From CBDBBY01 sp965205055 (lineage in GTDB: Bacteria > Pseudomonadota > Alphaproteobacteria > Rhodobacterales > Rhodobacteraceae): a stretch of 64,000 nt of DNA. Below are positions 36,021 to 44,441 of the stretch, in pieces. The stretch covers positions 372,001 to 436,000 of the forward strand of contig OZ242030.1 of NCBI GenBank assembly GCA_965205055.1, written 5' to 3'. Every line of letters begins with the position of its first letter. Positions within the stretch are counted from its first letter, which is position 1. Both the position numbers and the translations under genes were made by a program. The notes under the pieces were generated by a model, which was not told the origin of the DNA, did no database searches, and was given only the letters and a program-made list of their open reading frames with translations.

Positions 36021-36590
36021 CTACAGCACCTCCACTGCGCTGCGCTTTTGCTCATCCGACACATCTATGTAGCGTTGCGTGGTGGTCGGCTGTTTGTGGC
36101 CAGCCAGCTCCATGATCACTTTGGGCGAAATCCCAGAATGGGCGAGCCTCGTGATGAACCGGCGCCTCCCGCTGTGTGAGGACGCATCGTCGATCCCAGC
36201 AGCATCGAACACGCGGGTGAACGCTTGGACCATGCTGTTAGCTGTGAAGGGACCACCCTTTTGGGATTCGATGACTGGGCGTTCCAGTTTTTTCCACCGA
36301 TCCAGCTGCGCCCAGTAGGTTGCCAGCTCCCGTTGAAGCTTGGCGTTCAAATGTACCTGTCGCGCTTCCTTGGCTTTGGTGTTCTCAGCTTTGAGGTAAA
36401 ACATCGCTTTGGGCTTTAGCTCACGATCCAGCACATCTGCCCATTTCAGCGAGGCAATTTCACCGACGCGAAGTCCAGCATAATGTGATAGCAGCAGCAT
36501 GAGCCGGTTACGCTTGCCGTTTTGCATTGTGACGCAGATGGCCGGAACGCGCTTGAGCTCTGCATCCGTTAGCACCTTTGCTTGTTTCAT
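36021..36590 (-). CDS. Short tyrosine recombinase/integrase
   Basis: 189 residues, mostly catalytic domain. The active-site residues are in order: R41 in HYAGLRVGEIASLKW, H139 and R142 in SHSGRRRF, H165 in ELAGHK, and Y174 in TQRYID. The N-terminal arm- and core-binding domains of phage integrases are absent, as in some small chromosomal or plasmid recombinases. The frame extends upstream to 36794, but that part is not recombinase-like. It is transcribed toward the AbiEii-like gene. It could mobilise or resolve the surrounding element. Confidence 0.85.
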   Translation of the reverse strand: MKQAKVLTDAELKRVPAICVTMQNGKRNRLMLLLSHYAGLRVGEIASLKWADVLDRELKPKAMFYLKAENTKAKEARQVHLNAKLQRELATYWAQLDRWKKLERPVIESQKGGPFTANSMVQAFTRVFDAAGIDDASSHSGRRRFITRLAHSGISPKVIMELAGHKQPTTTQRYIDVSDEQKRSAVEVL

Positions 36591-37164
36591 CAATCCACCG
36601 CCAACCACTGCAATATAAAGTTTTTTGCTCAACGAGCTTGCTACGTTATGTTGCCATGTGACTCGGAGAGCGACCGTTTTCTGGCTACCAAGGATTTCAA
36701 GCGGGCAGGGCGCAGGCGCAACAAATTTGGATTTTGTTATGTTGTGCGGAGACGACGGTACTGAAGGCCGGTCGTCGAATCTGCGTTGATGCAAAGCGCG
36801 GCGAGTTCACGGAAGGAGCCCACTTCGACCGATGCTGCGGCAGGCATAAATGTCAGCGTTGCGCAGACTGCAGACGGTGGCGTCAGGAAGAACAGCCCAT
36901 AAGAGACAATGGTCACTGGGTCAGGTTGCTGCGTTTGCAGCCCGCTTTCCAGAAATTCGCTGCGACAGCGACTCTTCAGGCCCACGAATCGGAAGTCAGC
37001 TGACGAAGTTAACGTTTCTCGAACTTCTTTGGATGGCCGTCGCGCGGAAATGCGCGAGTGTTTGCCGCTGTCGGGAATGAAAGTAGATGTCGTCGCTTCC
37101 ACTTTTGAGTTCGAGACAGCGCGATTGCCTGTGCCCTCCGATCTTAGGCGCAGGCCAACGAGCG
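36591..37164. other. Intergenic, nothing recognised
   Basis: About 570 bases between the recombinase and hydrolase genes. A serine-rich open frame on the minus strand (36737-37249) overlaps the hydrolase gene and has no family features. No gene is called. Confidence 0.4.
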
Positions 37165-38109
37165 TCAGGCAGCCAGATCGAGCGACAGCCAGCCAAGGAT
37201 TGCATCTGTGGTGTCTTGTGGTTTTTCCTGCTGAATCCAGTGACCGCACTCGAGGCTGACTACTTCTACATGCGGGACAAAGTCCGCGAGGTTCTCTGAG
37301 GGAGGGATCATGTCCTGCGTCCCGTAGATCATCAAAGCGGGCTGCCGAACGATTGGATCGACATCCGCCAAAAGGTGCCAGTTTCGATCCATGTTCCTGT
37401 ACCAGTTGATACTCCCGGTGAAGCCGGTTTCTTCGAAGGAGTTAATGAAAACGTCAATCTCCGCGTCGCTCATCAAAGGATCACCCGACGGCGTATCAGC
37501 CTGAGCAAGGTTGATCATCATCATCCCCGGTTCCGGCGGCAGCGCTGGTAGGTTCTTGCGGAAAAGGTTGCGCAGAAACGATCTGGCATTACCGTCCAGG
37601 ATAGCGTCTGCAACGCCGGGTTTGCGGTTAAAATGGACAAAGTAATTGTCCTCCCCGAACACGGATTCCATGAATGCGATCCACGGCACTGGCGTCCGCG
37701 CCTGATAGGGGAGCGCAAGATTGATGATCTTTTTGACGCGCGCCGGATGCAGGATTGCCATGTTCCAAACGACGTTTGCGCCCCAGTCGTGACCGACGAA
37801 GACCGCGTCGTCATAGCCAAAATGATCCAGAATCGCAGCAAGATCACCCGTCAGAAGCACGATGTCGTATTGGGTCACATCCACAGGGCGCGAAGAATTG
37901 CCGTAGCCACGTTGGTTGGGAACAATGACGTGGTAGCCCGCCGCAGCTAGAGCTGGTATCTGGTGACGCCACGAATATGCATGCTCGGGCCAACCATGGC
38001 ACAGCACAATCGGGTTACCCCTGTGCTCCTGCCCTGCCTCAAAGACCTCAAGTTCAATGCCATTCAGAGCGATGAGGTTGGGTGAGGGAAGATCTGTGAT
38101 CTTGGTCAT
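37165..38109 (-). CDS. Alpha/beta hydrolase, epoxide hydrolase-like
   Basis: 314 residues. The HGWPE oxyanion motif (38-42), nucleophile D108 in VFVGHDWGAN and the C-terminal ECGHWIQQEKP histidine are those of epoxide hydrolases and relatives. A cap domain lies between about 135 and 240, with tyrosines and tryptophans that could activate an epoxide. It is divergent from the WYL regulator with an inverted repeat in the 87-base gap, so it is the likely regulated target. Confidence 0.9.
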   Translation of the reverse strand: MTKITDLPSPNLIALNGIELEVFEAGQEHRGNPIVLCHGWPEHAYSWRHQIPALAAAGYHVIVPNQRGYGNSSRPVDVTQYDIVLLTGDLAAILDHFGYDDAVFVGHDWGANVVWNMAILHPARVKKIINLALPYQARTPVPWIAFMESVFGEDNYFVHFNRKPGVADAILDGNARSFLRNLFRKNLPALPPEPGMMMINLAQADTPSGDPLMSDAEIDVFINSFEETGFTGSINWYRNMDRNWHLLADVDPIVRQPALMIYGTQDMIPPSENLADFVPHVEVVSLECGHWIQQEKPQDTTDAILGWLSLDLAA

Positions 38110-38153
38110 GTCGATGTCTCCGGTTTGATTGTTTCGACACCGGCTTAGTCTTT

Positions 38154-38178
38154 AAAGGTATCAAATTGTGACACCTTT
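38154..38178. promoter_or_regulatory. Operator for the WYL/YafY-type regulator
   Basis: AAAGGTATCA, five bases, then TGACACCTTT: a 10-bp inverted repeat with one mismatch, in the 87-bp divergent region between the hydrolase and regulator genes. Such a site is expected for a DeoR-HTH/WYL repressor that controls its neighbour and itself. Confidence 0.6.
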
Positions 38179-38196
38179 CTGCATTGGCGCTTAAGT

Positions 38197-38910
38197 ATGA
38201 AGAGCCGATACCGACAAGACGCCGTCATTCGAAACCTGCGCCGCGGCGGGACGTCCACAATCGAAGCATTATGTGAAGAAGTCGGGGCTTCGCGCAGCAC
38301 AATCCTGCGCGACCTCTCGGCCCTTCGGGACGAAGGCTACGTCATCATTGCCGAACAGGGCCGTGGCGGCGGTATCCATCTTGACCCAAGTTCAGTACAA
38401 ACAACGGCCAAACTGGCGGCTCCTGAAGTCTTTGCCCTGATAATTGGCATATCGAGCATGCGTGCCGCTGGATCGCTTCCGTTTTCAGGCTTGGCCGACA
38501 GCGGGCTTGCTAAGATCGAGAAGTCCCTGCCGCCCGACAATCTGCGTGACCTCCGACGATTGTTGGACAAGCTCTATGTCGGGCCACTGGCCCCACAAGT
38601 CGATGTTTCCAATGTGGGAGAGATCGATAGTGGATTGCTTCCGGCTTTTGAGCGGGCATTTCTTGAACGATTGTGTCTGAAATTCGATTACGTCGATGCA
38701 AAAGGCGCAGGGACCCAGCGCTGCGTCGAACCTCAGGCCATGCTGATCTTGCCGCCGCTTTGGTATCTGGTTGCGTGGGATCCAAGCCGTGCGGATGTTC
38801 GGCATTTTCGAATGGACAGGATCAGCCGGCCGGACGTCGTTGAAGGCCTGACATTTAGACTGCGGCGGATTGTATTTGATGCCGGCGTGCAGCCAATTCG
38901 ATATGCTTAA
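38197..38910 (+). CDS. HTH (DeoR-type) / WYL-domain transcriptional regulator
   Basis: 237 residues. The N-terminal winged helix (about 9-55, IEALCEEVGASRSTILRDLSAL) is followed by a WYL-type domain with RCVEPQAMLILPPLWYLVAWDP and the C-terminal DVRHFRMDRI segment. YafY-like regulators usually repress a divergent enzyme gene. The TAA stop lies inside the 8-9 bp sequence duplicated by the IS4 insertion, so the protein is intact but its terminator region was separated. Confidence 0.87.
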   Translation: MKSRYRQDAVIRNLRRGGTSTIEALCEEVGASRSTILRDLSALRDEGYVIIAEQGRGGGIHLDPSSVQTTAKLAAPEVFALIIGISSMRAAGSLPFSGLADSGLAKIEKSLPPDNLRDLRRLLDKLYVGPLAPQVDVSNVGEIDSGLLPAFERAFLERLCLKFDYVDAKGAGTQRCVEPQAMLILPPLWYLVAWDPSRADVRHFRMDRISRPDVVEGLTFRLRRIVFDAGVQPIRYA

Positions 38911-38912
38911 AC
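38905..38912. repeat. IS target-site duplication, left
   Basis: GCTTAAAC (possibly GCTTAAACC), identical to 40379-40386, flanking the IS4-family insertion. Confidence 0.8.
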
Positions 38913-40378
38913 CCAATACTGTTGCTTTAAGGATTTTTTGTGCCAGTTTCGCGTTGATTCCGATCATGATAGGACTCTTCCGCGATGGCACGGACTCAGG
39001 CTGCATTTCCCGGGGGAGTCCGCTTCTCCGACTATCTCGGACTTGGCGTGATCGCGCAGGTCTTTCCGCCCGGCTCGATCGAAGCGGCGCTGGACGCGTG
39101 CGGCGTCCGCAGCGCGCGGAGGCGCGACCTTCCGCTGGAGGCGATGGTTTACTGCGTGATCGCGATGGGGCTGTTCCGCCAGGTCTCGACGCGCGAGGTG
39201 CTTCGCTGCCTCGCGGACGGTCTCCGCCTCGTGGCTCCCGGCGTTCCGGTGCGGATTTCCGGGAAGTCCTCGATTTCCCGCGCCCGGTCACGGCTGGGGA
39301 CGGCGCCTTTCGAGGAGCTCCGCCGGGCCCGCGTGGCTCCGCTCGCGGAGCTCGGCGAGCCGGGGTCGAATCGCCGGGGCTACCGCACCGTTGCTTTGGA
39401 CGGCACGACGCTGGATCTTCCGGACGAGGAGCGGAACCGGGAGGCGTTCGGACTTCCGGGCGCCGCCCGCGGCGAGGCCGCGTTTCCGAAGGCGCGGCTG
39501 GCCCTGCTTATGGAAACGGGAACGCGGGCGGCGTTCGCATGGCGGGCCGGCCCGTTCCGCGGGGAGTCCGAGCATTCGCAGGCGGAGGCGCTGCTCGGGC
39601 ATCTGGAGCCGGGAATGCTGCTTCCGGCCGACCGCGGCCAATTCGGATTTCCCTTGTGGTCAAGGGCTTCGGAGACCGGAGCCGAGCTGCTCTGGCGCGT
39701 GCCCGCGAACGCGCGCCTGCATCCGGCGGGCGAGCCGTTCGAGGACGGGTCGTGGCCGGCCGAACTGCGCGGATCGGGATTGGACCGTCGGCGGAGCCGC
39801 GGCGCCTGCCGGGTCCGGGTCGTGGAGTACCAACTCGCGGCGCGCCCGGCGAAATTTACCGGCTCGCGACGACGCTTCTCGACCCCGGCGGATTCCCGGC
39901 CCGCGAGCTCGCCGGCCTGTATCACGAGCGGTGGGAGATCGAGAATGCGTACGACGAGGTCAAGACCCATCTGCTCGGACCGGGAGCCGCGCTGCGGAGC
40001 AAGACGCCGGACCTGGTTCTCCAGGAGGTCGACGGGCTGATGCTCGCGCACTGCGCCGTGCGGAGCCTGATCCACCGGGCGGCCGGAAAGGCCCGGGAGG
40101 ACCCGGACGGGATCAGCTTCGTCCACGCCGTGAGCGTGATCCGAAGACGCCTGCAGAATCCGGGCGCCGTTTCCCCCTGATCCGGACGCTCTCGCGGAGG
40201 CCGTCGACACCGAGATCCTCGAGGAGCGCGCCGTGCGGAGCCGAGGGCAGTCCAAGCCGAGAGGAGTGCGCAGAAAAATGAGCTCCTACCGCATCCGGAA
40301 ACGAGGCCCGGTCTCCCGGCTGAAACACGAATGGAGCCCCGAAATCATCCGACGAAATGCTTAAAGCAACAGCATTGT
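38913..40378 (+). mobile_element. IS4-family insertion sequence
   Basis: About 1466 bp, markedly GC-richer than its surroundings. Terminal inverted repeats: CAATACTGTTGCTTTAAG at the left and the complement CAATGCTGTTGCTTTAAG at the right, with similarity running about 24 bases. GCTTAAAC is duplicated outside. The transposase gene inside is frameshifted, so this copy is probably dead on its own. Confidence 0.85.
38985..40180 (+). pseudogene. IS4-family transposase, frameshifted
   Basis: The N-terminal part (38985 to about 39845) shows the IS4 N-terminal domain (DLPLEAMVYCVIAMGLFRQV), first aspartate VALDGTTLDLPD and second LPADRGQFGFPLW. The C-terminal part continues in another frame from about 39845 with GEIYRLATTLLDPGGF and the YREK-like glutamate YHERWEIENAYDEVK, ending at 40180. 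Reading through would need one base added in CGCGCCCGGCGAAATT near 39845, so this looks like a single-base deletion. A programmed shift cannot be excluded, but the site has no slippery run. Confidence 0.8.
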
Positions 40379-40386
40379 GCTTAAAC
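40379..40386. repeat. IS target-site duplication, right
   Basis: GCTTAAAC, second copy of 38905-38912. Confidence 0.8.
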
Positions 40387-40590
40387 CACCACAACACTGC
40401 CGCGCTTTCGGCCTGTCTCGACATAGTGATGTGCTTCGACGAGATCGGATAAGGGATAAGTCCGATCCATGACCGGTGAGTACTGGTTATCGGCCATCAG
40501 GGCGAGGATTTCGGTTAGTTCTTCACGATGCACCGACGGCTTTGACATACCTGCCGCCGCAAACTTGGCCTTCTTGCTGCCGAAGAAAAC
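40381..40590 (-). pseudogene. Zinc-type alcohol dehydrogenase / quinone oxidoreductase, C-terminal fragment
   Basis: The minus strand reads FFGSKKAKFAAAGMS, LTEILALMADNQYSPVMDRT, YPLSDLVEAHHYVETGRKRG and VVVV, then stop: the last 70 residues of the NAD(P)-dependent dehydrogenases of the MDR superfamily. The N-terminal 250 residues are gone; the join is near 40590, where a phage-like sequence starts. Before the IS insertion its stop and that of the WYL gene met tail to tail, so the hydrolase, regulator and dehydrogenase once formed a cluster. Confidence 0.75.
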
Positions 40591-40592
40591 CG

Positions 40593-40796
40593 ATGAAAAA
40601 GAGTGACGAGTTGGAGCTTCGAATCCTGGACGCGCAGAAGAAGGTTCGCGCGATCCTGGACAATGCCGAGCTCACCGAAGAAGACCGCGCCAAGCAGTCC
40701 GAAGACGCTGCCAAGGAACTTGACCATTTGCGGACCCAGAAGGCCGCCGCGATCAAGTCCGAAGGCGATGAAGCGCGGGCAGCGCAGAAGGAGAAA
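40593..40796 (+). pseudogene. Phage major capsid-like protein, N-terminal fragment
   Basis: From ATG 40593 the frame encodes a highly charged helical segment (ELRILDAQKKVRAILDNAEL, then AAKELDHLRTQKAAAIK), the kind of coiled-coil pre-sequence (delta domain) at the start of HK97-type capsid proteins. It is cut at 40796 by element copy B. The assignment rests on style and composition rather than a conserved catalytic motif. Confidence 0.45.
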
Positions 40797-41385
40797 GGGT
40801 CCATCGCAACAAAGGTACATGACGCGACATGAGGTCGGTTTCGCTCGTTTTCGCGCGCAATCTGTTGCTGACCGGTGACAGCGCAGCCGGCTTTCGCACT
40901 CAATGGCCCCGGCCTGCGCGCGAATCAACATGCTCGACAGGTTTGACGTGTCGGACAAGAAACTCCGCGATGCCCTCGACTCCTCCCCCTGAAGTTGCTT
41001 TGTGAAGCAGTGCCGATCCCAGAGGCTGCAATCTTGTCGGCCAAGCGGTGGCGCGATGCGGTCCCCAATCGGTGAAGTCGGCCCGACGGTTGTTTTCAAT
41101 GCAGCATTTGAAGGCGATCAGAGCGTCGGCCCCGCTTTCGACCAGCGGCGCCTCTCCCTCCTTGTTCCCGAAACATGGGACGCATCCCAGTCAGGCTACG
41201 GATGCACATGCCTTTGTTGGACAAACCGAGACCTTTCTTGGCTTCATTGAGCGCGCAGGCCGGGCCGTTAAGTGCAAAAGCCGACTGAAAGCCGGCTGCG
41301 CTGTCACCGGTCGGCAACAGACTGCGCGCGAAACCGAGCGAAACCGACCTCATGTCGCGTCATGTACCTTTGTTGCGATGGACCC
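40797..41385 (+). mobile_element. Long-TIR non-autonomous element, copy B (diverged)
   Basis: 589 bp, same ends (GGGTCCATCG...CGATGGACCC) and same order as copies A and C, but with a deletion near 40885 (the TCCGGCTTTCCG segment) and scattered substitutions. It interrupts the phage-like frame on its left and a small minus-strand frame on its right. No target duplication is evident at its ends (GAGAAA versus AATAGC). Confidence 0.85.
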
Positions 41386-41446
41386 AATAGCCCGCGATGA
41401 AGCTCTTGGCTTCGTCAAGAGTGATTGTTTCTTCGTCCGGCAACAT
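41386..41446 (-). pseudogene. Gene fragment cut by element copy B
   Basis: A minus-strand frame starts at ATG 41446, four bases after the stop of the 41451-41669 gene, and encodes MLPDEETITLDEAKSFIAGY before running into copy B. It looks like the start of a gene in the same operon that the element interrupted. Confidence 0.4.
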
Positions 41447-41450
41447 GTTC

Positions 41451-41669
41451 TCACTCAAGTCGCGCCTTTAGTTTTAACAACAGTTCTTCGCATTCCGAAG
41501 TCTCTCTTTTTATCACCGAACCCATATTTTCCATTAATTCCAACAATCTTTCGGTGGTTTCCATCTGATCTTTTATTCGCTCATCTTTTACCATATCCGA
41601 TCCTATATTTCTTTTAGCGCAAGTTTTGGAATTAATCGCATCGTAAAAAATCTCGTCATGCCAATACAT
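41451..41669 (-). CDS. Small coiled-coil hypothetical protein
   Basis: 72 residues, with a C-terminal amphipathic helix (ERLLELMENMGSVIKRE, then CEELLLKLKARLE). A later start (MVKDERIKDQ) is possible. It directly follows the secreted protein gene at 41669-41947 on the same strand, sharing or abutting its stop. Family unknown. Confidence 0.45.
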   Translation of the reverse strand: MYWHDEIFYDAINSKTCAKRNIGSDMVKDERIKDQMETTERLLELMENMGSVIKRETSECEELLLKLKARLE

Positions 41670-41947
41670 TATAGGTATTTCTTTAAATATGGATTACTAT
41701 TTAAAACTAAAATTGAACTAAAGCAGGAAAGTAAACCAAATTTAACATCGGTTCCGGGGTATACATAGGTGAATCCGTTTCCAACTTCTTCGGGCATAAA
41801 CCGTAAGTCGGAAAAAACATTTCCGGCGATGATCGCCTCATAGCAAAATTTTATTTCTGGGCTTGGAAAATCTTCTAATGTCTGCGCCGCGACCGGCATC
41901 GCGGCGCACAACGCGAGCGAAGCCGCCGCCACATTCTTCAAGGTCAT
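41669..41947 (-). CDS. Small secreted protein, paralogue of 41964-42338
   Basis: 92 residues with a signal peptide (MTLKNVAAASLALCAAMPVAAQ) and a mature part of about 70 residues with two cysteines (FCYEAIIAGNVFSDL and LLSCFSSI). The start at 41947 has GAGGAG 9-10 bases upstream. The signal peptide and the (C-x-n-A-x-x-AGNVFSDL) segment match the neighbouring protein, so this is a tandem duplication. Secreted to the periplasm or beyond; function unknown. Confidence 0.65.
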   Translation of the reverse strand: MTLKNVAAASLALCAAMPVAAQTLEDFPSPEIKFCYEAIIAGNVFSDLRFMPEEVGNGFTYVYPGTDVKFGLLSCFSSILVLNSNPYLKKYL

Positions 41948-41963
41948 TCTATTGTTCTCCTCA

Positions 41964-42338
41964 TTATTGACGGACGCTGTCAAGCAGTTCTGCGCATCCT
42001 GTGGTTAACTCCCAATCGTTCAAATACCTATTCACGCAAATTTTCATGTTGACATATTCGAATACGAATTCAAGTTCGAGCCATTCAGACGCGTTAAACG
42101 TCTTAAACATAAGTTCGTTTTCAAGTACAATTCCCGTTGTCTCTGACAGGCATTCCGCATATCCGATTTTACCGTATTGTTCATGTACTATGCCAGGCAA
42201 GTCGGAAAAAACATTTCCGGCGGCCGTCGCTCCCTTGCAAAAAAACCTAATTCCGTCTCTTGTTGCTTGTGCGTCCACCGCGGCCGGCATCGCGGCGCAC
42301 AAAGCGAGCGAAGCCGCCGCCAAAGTTGTCTTGTGCAT
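41964..42338 (-). CDS. Small secreted protein, paralogue of 41669-41947
   Basis: 124 residues. Signal peptide MHKTTLAAASLALCAAMPAAVDAQ, then a mature domain with cysteines in FFCKGATAAGNVFSDL, YAECLS, KICVNRYL and TGCAELL, enough for two disulfides. ATG 42338 has AAGGGG about 8 bases upstream. The twin gene downstream shares the signal peptide and first mature motif but has diverged after it. Confidence 0.65.
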   Translation of the reverse strand: MHKTTLAAASLALCAAMPAAVDAQATRDGIRFFCKGATAAGNVFSDLPGIVHEQYGKIGYAECLSETTGIVLENELMFKTFNASEWLELEFVFEYVNMKICVNRYLNDWELTTGCAELLDSVRQ

Positions 42339-43141
42339 GATTTCACCCCTTCGTTGCGTGTCAGCCGAGCATACCGCTTGTTCACAGTCATTCAACACCT
42401 AAGGTTAAACTGCCGAGCGCCGCAATGTCGGCCTTCCGTCCGGCTGGCCGGTAGATCGCCACAGGCGTTCAGAAGGCGTTTTGAAGGCGATCCGTTCTGA
42501 CTGCGCTTAGGTTCCTTGTTGCCCGCGATAGAGGGTTGGGGACCCCTACCGTAGCTGCTTGGAAGGGCTACCCCCAACAACCGGGTATGGAGTTTCGAGT
42601 TTTCTACACTGGCACCGGGCGGAACGTCTGGATGGGCGGCGCGTCCAGCTGCAAGTTCCGCCGCGCCGGATCGCAACCGTGTCGATCGCCACGAACAAGA
42701 ACAAATCCACAACAAATTTCAGATCTGATTTTCGTCGGCATTTTGTTCTTGCGGCGCGGCAATAAGGGGTTGGGGACCCGCGCGTTTATGCGCGGTAGGA
42801 ATTCCGGTTTGGCGCTCGGAACGGGGTAGGAAGGGACAGGAAGCGGGGTAGGAAGCGGGGTTGCGGCGGATCGGGCAACTGGATGGGCGGCGCATCCAGT
42901 TGCAAGTTCGCGGCGGCTTCGCGGGCGGCGCTGAATGCGCATTGCAGCGTCTTGCCGGGGCAGCGCCACAGGCGTCGATAACGCGCGAAATGGCCGGTTT
43001 CGGGGGTAGTTAACCCTACCAGTCCGAAAAGGGGCGCTGTACGGCGCTCTATGTGGCGCTGACGGGCAATTTCGATTTCCGACCGATTTGAGCGCAATCG
43101 TAAACCGGTCGGCAAATCTGCCTGGACTCGACTTCAATGTT
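42339..43141. other. Repeat-rich non-coding stretch
   Basis: No gene. Two copies of CTGGATGGGCGGCGC(G/A)TCCAG(C/T)TGCAAGTTC lie at about 42630-42660 and 42880-42910. TTGGGGACCC occurs at 42535 and 42770. A hairpin CCGCGC-GTTTAT-GCGCGG is at about 42777-42794, and GGAAGCGGGGTA is tandemly repeated near 42838-42866. Confidence 0.5.
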
Positions 43142-43739
43142 GGGTCCATCGCAACAAAGGTACATGACGCGACATGAGGTCGGTTTCGCTCGTTTTCGCG
43201 CGCAATCTGTTGCTGACCGGTGACAGCGCATCCGGCTTTCCGTCGGCTTTCGCGCTCGATGGCCCCGGCCTGCGCGCGAATCAACATGCTCGACAGGTTT
43301 GACGTGTCGGACAAGAAACTCCGCGATGCCCTCGACTCCTCCCCCTGAAGTTGCTTTTTGAAGCAGCGCCGATCCCAGGGGCTGCAATCTTGTTGGCCAA
43401 GCGGCGGCGCGATGCGGCCCCCAATCGGTGAAGTCGGCCCGACGGCTGTCTTCAATGCAGCATTTGAAGGCGATCAGAGCGTCGGCCCCGCTTTCAACCG
43501 GCGGCGCCTCTCCCTCCTTGTTCCCGAAACATGGGACGCACCCCAGTCAGGCTACGGATGCACATGTGTTGGACAAACCGAGACCTTTCTTGGCTTCATC
43601 GGGCGCGCGCAGGCCGGGCCGCTGAGTGCAAAAGCCGACTGAAAGCCGCCTGCGCTGTCACTGATCGGCAACAGACTGCGCGCGAAAACGAGCGAAACCG
43701 ACCTGATGTCGCGTCATGTACCTTTGTTGCGATGGACCC
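43142..43739 (+). mobile_element. Long-TIR non-autonomous element, copy C
   Basis: 598 bp and apparently identical to copy A at every position compared by eye, including the TIR mismatches and the central repeat. Followed directly by GACTA. Confidence 0.85.
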
Positions 43740-43744
43740 GACTA
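43740..43744. repeat. Putative 5-bp target duplication (right)
   Basis: GACTA, matching 33943-33947 outside copy A. Confidence 0.55.
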
Positions 43745-43845
43745 AGAAATTCATTCGCCAGCAAACCCGAGCCGTTCAAAGCAATGTCCAGTTGAAAGCT
43801 TTGGCATCGCAGCCGAATTGGTATCGAGATTTCGGGGAGGGTGGC

Positions 43846-44439
43846 TTACCGATCATGCGCTTCCGACGAGGCAACGCGCATCGTGCCCCCACTACTAAGG
43901 TAGTCATACCCCCAACGGTTGGACAGAGTCTTCGAGATTTTTTCGATCATGGCCAGCCGCGTCGAATTCGATGCGAACCCGATTCCTAATTCATCCCCAA
44001 TCTGTCGCAACGTTGAAACGTTGTATTTGCGCTTATCCCCCAACACGTGTTCAACATTTTCAGGCGGCATGTCCCGTAATTCGCCTGCGGCGGATTTCGC
44101 TATCTCCCGGTTTTCTTTCGTAGCGATACTCGCAAAGGATTTCTTGGGCCCTTTGCGTTCCGACGACAAGCCAAGGATACTGGACATTGCCGGATCTGCT
44201 TCCGCAATCCGCACACAATCTCTAACCGCTTCAATCGTTGAGGTAACTCCCTCCAAATCATTATCCGTCGGCAGCGATTTCAATCTGTCGCGAAAATCCT
44301 GCAAGAACGTGATTAAAGAAGCTAGATCCCGGTCCATTTGGGCTTTCGCGTCCGGAGAAGGGAGTGCTTCTACCAGTGCCGACAAATCAATTAGAAATCT
44401 ATCCAATTTGCGACCTATCGATTGGTTGGCTCTACCCAT
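43846..44439 (-). CDS. Hypothetical helical protein
   Basis: 197 residues, soluble, helix-rich N-terminal half (LIDLSALVEALPSPDAKAQM; LITFLQDFRDRLKSL) and a C-terminal part that may contain a helix-turn-helix (YNVSTLRQIGDELGIGFASN). The C-terminal style recalls DNA-binding or partition accessory proteins, but no family is recognised. Its ATG lies two bases after the stop of the fragment at 44442, so both belonged to one transcript. Confidence 0.6.
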   Translation of the reverse strand: MGRANQSIGRKLDRFLIDLSALVEALPSPDAKAQMDRDLASLITFLQDFRDRLKSLPTDNDLEGVTSTIEAVRDCVRIAEADPAMSSILGLSSERKGPKKSFASIATKENREIAKSAAGELRDMPPENVEHVLGDKRKYNVSTLRQIGDELGIGFASNSTRLAMIEKISKTLSNRWGYDYLSSGGTMRVASSEAHDR

Positions 44440-44441
44440 GA

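Larger units (their letters stand above)
33948..43739. mobile_element. Putative composite mobile element bounded by two 598-bp long-TIR elements
   Basis: Copies A (33948-34545) and C (43142-43739) are in direct orientation and appear identical by eye. GACTA stands outside both ends, as expected if the whole 9.8-kb block had inserted as one unit with a 5-bp target duplication. The cargo includes an orphan ParD-like protein, an AbiEii-like pair, a short tyrosine recombinase, a hydrolase/WYL regulator unit, an IS4-family insertion, phage and dehydrogenase remnants, a third element copy and two secreted paralogues. No transposase that obviously belongs to the 598-bp ends is present, so mobility would need one in trans. 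Confidence 0.5.

Noticed and set aside
36737..37249. 170-codon minus frame between recombinase and hydrolase genes
   Set aside because: Overlaps the hydrolase 3' end, serine-rich, no ribosome site or recognised motif.
38870..40281. 436- and 296-codon overlapping frames in the IS
   Set aside because: GC-rich shadow frames; the real transposase is split between two frames and is recorded as a pseudogene.
42630..42910. CRISPR-like pair of similar 30-base segments
   Set aside because: Only two copies, 250 bases apart, imperfect, with no spacer regularity and no cas genes.
42604..43455. 283-codon minus frame across copy C and the repeat-rich stretch
   Set aside because: It joins element sequence to non-coding repeats and has no family character.
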